Shown here: one piece after another, positions 31,321 through 35,677 of the stretch
How positions within the stretch are numbered: position 1 is the first letter of the stretch
How the letters are laid out: each line of letters starts with the position of its first letter
Assembly (NCBI GenBank): GCA_023409755.1
Contig: JAEYRA010000100.1
Location: forward strand, 1 to 35,677
Reading direction: 5' to 3'
Length of the DNA: 35,677 bases
DNA from: Bacillota bacterium
GTDB taxonomy: Bacteria > Bacillota > Clostridia > Christensenellales > UMGS416
The notes under the pieces: generated by a model
Seen by the model: only the letters and a program-made list of their open reading frames with translations
The model's database searches: none
Told to the model about the DNA's origin: nothing
Translations under genes and position numbers: made by a program

Positions 31321-31983
31321 TTACAACGCGGCGACGTCCTCCAATGCCTGACGGCGCAAAATACGCACCGAACCACGCTTGAGTTCCACAATGCCCTTGT
31401 TCTCCAGCTCCTTCAGCAGGCGGCTTACCACCTCGCGCGCGGTACCGATGTCGCCAGCCAGCTCCTCGTGGGTCACCAGCAGCATCTCCTGGGGGCACTG
31501 CAGCAGACGGGAGGCCAGACGTGCGTCCATCCGGCGGAAGGCCACCTCGTCGAGCACCGTCAGGATATCTACCATGGAGGCGGCCATGGAGGCGAACAGG
31601 AACCGCTGCCAGGGTTCGCTGCAGGCCATGGCAGCCCGCACCACATCCACCGGCAGCATGGCGACCTCCGCTTCCTCCTCCACCTCGGCAATCACCGGGT
31701 AGTCCACCCCGCCCAACAGGCAAGAGATGGCCAGCACGCAGGTCTCCCCCGCGCCAACGCGGTAGAGCGTAATCTCCCGCCCCTCGGCTGAGAGCTTGAA
31801 CACCCGGATGGTTCCGCTCAGGATGAGTGCCGCCCCCCGGCAGCGCCGTCCCTGCTCAATCATCACCGTGCCTTCTGGGTAGACGCCCACGGTCATCGCG
31901 TCCAGTTGGGCGTTGCGTTCCTCCTCCGGCAGCTCCAACAGGAAGGGAAACTGCTTCAACACCCGCTGTCGTTCGTTCGCCAT
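31321..31983 (-). CDS. Crp/Fnr-family transcriptional regulator
   Basis: 220 residues, ATG behind AAGGAGG. Cyclic-nucleotide-binding-like beta-roll (about 10-120), dimer helix (about 122-150) and a winged helix-turn-helix (about 150-215; HEELAGDIGTAREVVSRLLK). The usual cAMP-binding phosphate-cassette glutamate/arginine pair is replaced by GETCVLAISCLLGG, with C82 and C88, so cAMP is unlikely and a redox or haem/cluster-related signal is possible. It lies 23 bases after the HemN-like gene and upstream of trxA, which supports a redox-linked role (inference). Confidence 0.93.
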   Translation of the reverse strand: MANERQRVLKQFPFLLELPEEERNAQLDAMTVGVYPEGTVMIEQGRRCRGAALILSGTIRVFKLSAEGREITLYRVGAGETCVLAISCLLGGVDYPVIAEVEEEAEVAMLPVDVVRAAMACSEPWQRFLFASMAASMVDILTVLDEVAFRRMDARLASRLLQCPQEMLLVTHEELAGDIGTAREVVSRLLKELENKGIVELKRGSVRILRRQALEDVAAL

Positions 31984-32006
31984 TGGTTCCTCCTTCGCTT
32001 CACCGG

Positions 32007-33113
32007 TCAGGAAAGCTTCGCCTCCGCCGGGCCACTGGCCTCGGTGTTCTGCTGGGCCGTCAGACGAATCTGCTGGTTGCGCCCATCGAGCACACGGGTC
32101 AGATACCGCGCCACACCGTGGTGGAAGTCCATCAGCCGTGCCAGATTGGGGCGTCCCCGTTCGTTAATGATCCCCATACTCTCCAGCGCCGCGGCCCTTG
32201 TCAGCATGTCGGCGTTCAGGCCGTCGCGCGTCACCCGCAGGGCATAGAGCCCCTCAGCCAGGGCGAGCCAGTCCCGCAACTCTTGCGGGGCGGTATAGGT
32301 GAGGAACTCCCCCGCCAAACGGGAGGAGACCCATCGCCCCCCCGCGGGGTTGATGCGAAAAGCGCGTGTTTCACAGTTGGTGGCGCAGGGGCCCAACCCC
32401 GCATACCGGCCAGAGAGCCGGCCCGCCCACCGGTCAAAACCGGCGGCCTGCTTGGCCCACAGCCAAGCCGTGCGCTGGGCGTAGCCGGCGTCGTGGGCCA
32501 CCAGGGTGATCTGATCGAGCATGGCGTTGTCATAAAGGCTCCCCAGCCGGTCGTCATAGAGACAGACGGCGCTGGGTGCCGCCTCGAAGAGCGTTGCAAC
32601 GGTGTTCTTAAGGTCGCGGCCCTCCAGGAAGCCATCGAGCCGCAGCTCCACCGACACATAGGCACCCAGTGCCCTGGCTCGGCGCACGGTGTCCGCCAGC
32701 GTCTCACACGGGGCGAAGAGCTGCAGGCAAAAGCGGTCGATGCCTACCGAACGGTAGCGCGCCACATCCCCCGGCACCAGACGGGCAGGGTTGATGTCTA
32801 TGCCGAAGTGGCACTTGCCGCCGGGGCTGATGGCCAGCATCATCTCCCGCAGCAAATCGGTGGGCAGGTCGGCCAGCGAATCCCCTTCCAGGTGCACATC
32901 CTTGGGGTCACGCTCGCCAAAAAAGGCGCGTCCCTCGGCATAGAGGGCCGTGAGATAATCCGCCGAGAGGGCAAGACCGTCCTGCGGTACGGCGACAAAC
33001 GCACCGGTCGGCACAGGGTTACGAACGGGGCGTTCGGGGCTGGGCAGGAACTGCTTCCACTGCAGTCCATTCTCAAACTCCTTGAGCAAGGAGTGGCTTT
33101 TCAAAAAATACAA
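32007..33113 (-). CDS. HemN/HemW-like protein lacking the radical-SAM cysteine motif
   Basis: 368 residues from TTG 33113 behind CGGAGG; no ATG fits. The layout follows radical-SAM coproporphyrinogen dehydrogenase/HemW proteins: DVHLEGDSLADLPTDLL in place of the YFGGGTPS region, GIDINPARLVPGDVARYRSV in place of the EaNPgtl strand, GIDRFCLQLF for the G-x-x-R-x-S-x-G-V-Q-S-F strand, and YAGLGPCATNC for the C-terminal YLGLGPGA loop. The CxxxCxxC that binds the 4Fe-4S cluster and SAM is absent at the N-terminus, which instead reads VPTGAFVAVPQDG. It should not be a working radical-SAM enzyme; a haem or porphyrin binding or sensing role is possible. Homology is by eye and moderate. Confidence 0.65.
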   Translation of the reverse strand: MYFLKSHSLLKEFENGLQWKQFLPSPERPVRNPVPTGAFVAVPQDGLALSADYLTALYAEGRAFFGERDPKDVHLEGDSLADLPTDLLREMMLAISPGGKCHFGIDINPARLVPGDVARYRSVGIDRFCLQLFAPCETLADTVRRARALGAYVSVELRLDGFLEGRDLKNTVATLFEAAPSAVCLYDDRLGSLYDNAMLDQITLVAHDAGYAQRTAWLWAKQAAGFDRWAGRLSGRYAGLGPCATNCETRAFRINPAGGRWVSSRLAGEFLTYTAPQELRDWLALAEGLYALRVTRDGLNADMLTRAAALESMGIINERGRPNLARLMDFHHGVARYLTRVLDGRNQQIRLTAQQNTEASGPAEAKLS

Positions 33114-33148
33114 CGTGTGCCTCCGGTACTGAGCAAAACTGCCCTTCC

Positions 33149-33176
33149 ATTATATAGCAAAACCCACCGCGTTCAA
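33149..33176 (-). promoter_or_regulatory. Sigma-A promoter of the HemN-like - Crp/Fnr operon
   Basis: Minus strand: TTGAAC (33176-33171), 16 bases, perfect TATAAT (33154-33149). Start of transcription near 33142, about 29 bases before the TTG start. Confidence 0.85.
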
Positions 33177-33207
33177 AGCCCATTTGACAGGCGGCAACCG
33201 GAAGGCG

Positions 33208-34107
33208 TCAATGAGAGGCAAACGGCGCGGGTCGGACGGGCAGCAACCCAGCCACCAAGGTTGATGCGCCATGGCGCAGAATGCCGTCCACCAACATTTC
33301 CTCATGCAGAATGCCCAGCGGTCGGCAGTCATCGTCCACCACGGTGACGATGTGGTAGAACCCCGGCGTCAACCGGTGGGCCAGTGCAGCCAGCGTCATA
33401 TCCTGGCGCACCACAAGCTGCCGCACCGGCAGCGCTGACCGGTCACTGAGACGCCCCCGCTGGCCCGCCAACCCGCGGTAGAGCAGGGTTGGAGCCATGC
33501 GGTACTCCCGCCAGGCTGCCAGCAGCAGGAAAATCGCCATCAGCAGCACCGACAGATTCAACGTGCCGTGCAGCGCCATCCACAGGAAGAGGAGCGCCAG
33601 CACCCCCGCCGCCGCCATGCCAAACGCCGCCGCCAGCCGCGTCACGCGGATGACGTCAAAGCGCCGCGCCAGCAGCCCCCGCACCATCCGCCCGCCATCA
33701 AGCGGCAGCACCGGCAGGAGGTTCAGCGCGGCCATGCCCAGGTTCACATCCACAAAGAGGCGCACACGCTCGGGCGGCAGGGGGAGGAAGCGGTCGAGGG
33801 AAAGGGCTGTCATGGCCAGCACCAGGTTGCAGGCCGGGCCGGCGGCGGCAATGGCGAGCTCAGCATCGGGGTTCGCGTCATATAATCCATCGATGCGGGC
33901 CACGCCCCCAAAGGGCAGCAGTTCAATTTCCCTCGCACGGAAACCATAGGCATTGGCCACCACAGCGTGGCTGCCCTCGTGCAGCAGCACCAGGGCAAAG
34001 GACAGCAGAAACACGCCAAGGTAGCCGCTGAGCGCCGCCAGCAGCAACACTACAACGAAGAGCCAATGCACCCGAATCTGACAGCCGCCGATGACTGCGA
34101 CCACCAT
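33208..34107 (-). CDS. spoIVFB: Site-2 (M50) intramembrane metalloprotease, SpoIVFB-like
   Basis: 299 residues. Zinc motif HEGSH (H43, E44, H47) in the second membrane segment and the third ligand in NLLPVLPLDGG (D137), the two marks of M50 proteases; about six membrane segments to residue 200. The C-terminal 90 residues form a CBS domain (LPVRQLVVRQDMTLAALA, then GFYHIVTVVDDDCRPLGILH), as in SpoIVFB, which cleaves pro-sigma-K in sporulating cells. The ATG is two bases past the stop of the spoIVFA-like gene, the standard pair. Whether this organism sporulates cannot be told from the window. Confidence 0.93.
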   Translation of the reverse strand: MVVAVIGGCQIRVHWLFVVVLLLAALSGYLGVFLLSFALVLLHEGSHAVVANAYGFRAREIELLPFGGVARIDGLYDANPDAELAIAAAGPACNLVLAMTALSLDRFLPLPPERVRLFVDVNLGMAALNLLPVLPLDGGRMVRGLLARRFDVIRVTRLAAAFGMAAAGVLALLFLWMALHGTLNLSVLLMAIFLLLAAWREYRMAPTLLYRGLAGQRGRLSDRSALPVRQLVVRQDMTLAALAHRLTPGFYHIVTVVDDDCRPLGILHEEMLVDGILRHGASTLVAGLLPVRPAPFASH

Positions 34108-34109
34108 CG

Positions 34110-34847
34110 TCAGCCGCCGTCCCGCTTCTCAAAGTAGGGTCTCGGGTCCACCAGTGTGCCATCGAGGTACACCATAAAACGGAACTCCGTGCCGCTACCT
34201 GCCACACCGATACGCTCGCCAGCCAGCAGCGTCCGGCCGGTCTTCACTTCCGGCGTCAGGCCCGCGTACACCGTTTCATACCCGTTCTGGTGGCGGATGC
34301 GTACAATTTGGCCGTATTCGTTGCTGCCCCCGACGTAATAGACCTGCCCATCGGCCGCCGCCAGCACCGGCGTGTCCTCCTCCACATCCACCGTCATCAC
34401 GTACTGGCCGGTGGCGCCCGCCTCCATCGTCAGGTCCTCCACCGGCAGCACCATCCCAGTTTCGGCGGGGTTGAACACCGATTCGCTGCTATCGAAGAGG
34501 TCCGTCACAAACCGCAGCTTGCCAATGGCCTTGTCCATGTCGGAATCACTGGTCAGTGCCGCGTTGAAGTCTGCAAAGGCCTCCCGGCTCTGGGGAACGT
34601 CCAGTGCCTTGACGACGAGAATGCCCACGAGAATGACGGCGCAAATGCCCGCCTGCACGGTGATGGTGGGCAAGGGGTCCCCTCCCTCACGACGTGCGCC
34701 GCGCCGCCCGGTTGCCCCTGCCCGCTCGCGCAAGAACCTCCGTGCGTCCCAGCTGGCCCGGGCTCCGCGTCGCCTTGTGCCATTCACCACCCGGGTCTGC
34801 CCCATGTTGAGCCGGGGGAGATCCTCTCTGTTTCGCCCGCTGTCCAC
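34110..34847 (-). CDS. spoIVFA: SpoIVFA-like membrane protein with degenerate M23 domain
   Basis: 245 residues from GTG 34847 behind GAGGGG with a 6-base spacer. A basic, Arg-rich cytosolic N-terminus (1-60), one membrane segment (61-82), a spacer, and a C-terminal peptidase-M23-like fold (about 150-240: TPVLAAADGQVYYVGGSNEY, then NGYETVYAGL). The HxxxD and HxH zinc ligands of working M23 enzymes are missing, as in SpoIVFA, which acts as a regulator and anchor for the SpoIVFB protease rather than as an enzyme. Position directly before spoIVFB supports the name. Confidence 0.85.
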   Translation of the reverse strand: MDSGRNREDLPRLNMGQTRVVNGTRRRGARASWDARRFLRERAGATGRRGARREGGDPLPTITVQAGICAVILVGILVVKALDVPQSREAFADFNAALTSDSDMDKAIGKLRFVTDLFDSSESVFNPAETGMVLPVEDLTMEAGATGQYVMTVDVEEDTPVLAAADGQVYYVGGSNEYGQIVRIRHQNGYETVYAGLTPEVKTGRTLLAGERIGVAGSGTEFRFMVYLDGTLVDPRPYFEKRDGG

Positions 34848-34881
34848 TCCAATCCCCTCCTCGTCGGTATGCAGTGGTTTA

Positions 34882-34910
34882 TCTATATTCGCAGACGCCC
34901 CCAGTCAGAA
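34882..34910 (-). promoter_or_regulatory. Weak promoter candidates for spoIVFA-spoIVFB
   Basis: Minus strand: TTCTGA, 17 bases, TATAGA is a poor sigma-A match. Overlapping it, GAATATA (34890-34884) and CATACCGA (34871-34864) resemble the sigma-E -35 and -10 elements, but the 12-base spacer is shorter than usual. Either is tentative. Confidence 0.3.
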
Positions 34911-34961
34911 GGAGAATGAACAGCGACGCCAAAGAAAGACACCGCCAACAACTGCGGGCAC

Positions 34962-34991
34962 AAAAAAGCAGCGCCCCCGGAGGAGCGCCGC
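34962..34991 (-). terminator. Rho-independent terminator of the LCP gene
   Basis: Minus strand: GC-rich stem of about 10 bp (GCGGCGCTCC with GGGGGCGCTGC) and a 3-4-base loop, followed by TTTTTTG, 31 bases past the LCP stop. Confidence 0.92.
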
Positions 34992-35022
34992 GTAAACACA
35001 GAAATACCTGTCAGCCCAGCCA

Positions 35023-35677
35023 TCACGGCCCGTACAGGAACTCGTGAAGGATCTTGGTGTTTTCCTCGAAGTCGACGGCCAGAATCGCCATCTTCTTGTA
35101 ATATTTACCGGTGTAGGTACCCTTGGCCGGCAGAGAAACCTGATCCATGTCCCCGCTCATGCCAATGACGTCGGTCGCCAGGGAGACCATCTCGTTGGTG
35201 CTGATGTTCGTCATTACCTGGGGCAGCAGCTTGTTCATGAGGTCGAGGGCCTTCACCAGGCCCATCTTCCGCACGCTCTTGAGCGCTGCCTCCACCACAT
35301 TGCGCTGGCGCTGGGTACGGCCAAAATCGCTGTCAAGGTGGCGGATGCGGGCGTAATACAACGCTTCCTCACCACTCAGGTGCTTCTCCCCCGCGCCCCT
35401 GCTGACGCCGTTGTACCCATGCTCCCGCATGTAGCTGGCTTCAGCGCTGGTCAGCTCAATGTCCACGCCGCCCACGGCATCCACGATGTCCATGATGGCA
35501 AAGAAGTCAACCTTGACATAGCGCTGAATGTCCATGTCGTAGATGCTGTTAACCGTGTTGATGGAAAGACCCGGCCCGCCAAAGAGGTAGCAGGTATTCA
35601 GGCGGTTGTAGTCGTGACCCTCAATGGGCACCAATGTGTCACGCAGCATGGAAGCCAGCTTGATCGTGTTGTTCTTT
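35023..35677 (-). CDS. LytR-CpsA-Psr (LCP) family protein, C-terminal part (5' end outside window)
   Basis: The frame is open to the right edge; ATG 35649 is internal (preceding residues KNNTIKLAS are in frame). Seen: SMLRDTLVPIEGHDYNRLNT, YLFGGPGLSINTVNSIYDMD, VDFFAIMDIVDAVGGVDIEL and ALYYARIRHLDSDFGRTQRQ, the core LCP signatures with conserved acidic and arginine residues that bind the polyprenyl pyrophosphate head. LCP enzymes transfer wall teichoic acid, capsule or other glycopolymers to peptidoglycan outside the membrane; the anchor lies beyond the window. Ends at a strong terminator. Confidence 0.93.
   Translation of the reverse strand, partial: KNNTIKLASMLRDTLVPIEGHDYNRLNTCYLFGGPGLSINTVNSIYDMDIQRYVKVDFFAIMDIVDAVGGVDIELTSAEASYMREHGYNGVSRGAGEKHLSGEEALYYARIRHLDSDFGRTQRQRNVVEAALKSVRKMGLVKALDLMNKLLPQVMTNISTNEMVSLATDVIGMSGDMDQVSLPAKGTYTGKYYKKMAILAVDFEENTKILHEFLYGP

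Noticed and set aside
31827..33347. 506-codon plus-strand frame opposite the HemN-like gene
   Set aside because: Pro/Arg/Gly-rich shadow; the minus-strand gene has a promoter, ribosome binding site and recognisable fold motifs.
1..35677. tRNA, rRNA, CRISPR, insertion sequences, prophage
   Set aside because: Read-through on both strands showed no TpsiC-like arm with acceptor stem, no regularly spaced repeats, no transposase or integrase motifs.

Overview
The window is a GC-rich (roughly 60%), densely coded stretch of a bacterial chromosome. The gene families point to Bacillota, most likely class Clostridia: RadA, a YacL-type PIN-TRAM membrane protein, DUF1934, FloA with NfeD, a DUF348/G5/3D cell-wall protein, DUF975, SpoIVFA/SpoIVFB, an LCP protein, a Bacillota-type SpeA decarboxylase and strong AGGAGG-type ribosome binding sites. 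I cannot name the genus; high-GC gut Clostridia (Oscillospirales or Christensenellales) would fit. I see no rRNA, tRNA, CRISPR array, insertion sequence or prophage. High third-position GC creates very long spurious antisense frames, which are left out.

Layout. (1) 1-5165, plus strand: the end of a beta-propeller-like protein, radA, an RNA-methyltransferase-like gene, a PIN-TRAM membrane protein with its own extended -10 promoter, and a small-molecule-type methyltransferase, closed by a clear terminator. (2) 5259-22747, all minus strand, in several operons. Read in transcription order these are: DUF975; a flavin reductase-like protein; an adaptor plus MacB-like permease pair with no ATPase; an MsmX-type ATPase; a CdaR/PucR-type regulator; a DUF348-G5-3D wall protein; then a long run from DUF1934 through an MBL hydrolase, histidine kinase, NfeD, FloA, a membrane-anchored disordered protein, a LytTR response regulator and TsaC/Sua5 to a low-molecular-weight phosphatase; then mnmA; and finally an AT-richer two-part hypothetical gene that looks acquired. 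(3) 22928-30328, plus strand: MBL hydrolase and cytosolic GH3 glycosidase, two VOC proteins, a Nudix hydrolase, then speA-speB (arginine to agmatine to putrescine) behind a near-consensus promoter and a 250-base leader. (4) 30915-35677, minus strand: an LCP protein (cut by the window end), spoIVFA-spoIVFB, a HemN/HemW-like protein without the radical-SAM cysteines, a Crp/Fnr-family regulator, and thioredoxin.

Points that most deserve a second look: a two-component system whose kinase and regulator are split by the flotillin/NfeD membrane-microdomain genes; a CRP-type palindrome centred at -41.5 of a putative trxA promoter, next to the gene for a Crp/Fnr regulator and its cluster-less HemN-like partner; the structured speA leader with a 70-codon upstream frame overlapping speA by ATGA; a hairpin-rich speB-trxA interval; and the acquired two-domain gene after mnmA. 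All product names rest on motif reading by eye; no database search was run.
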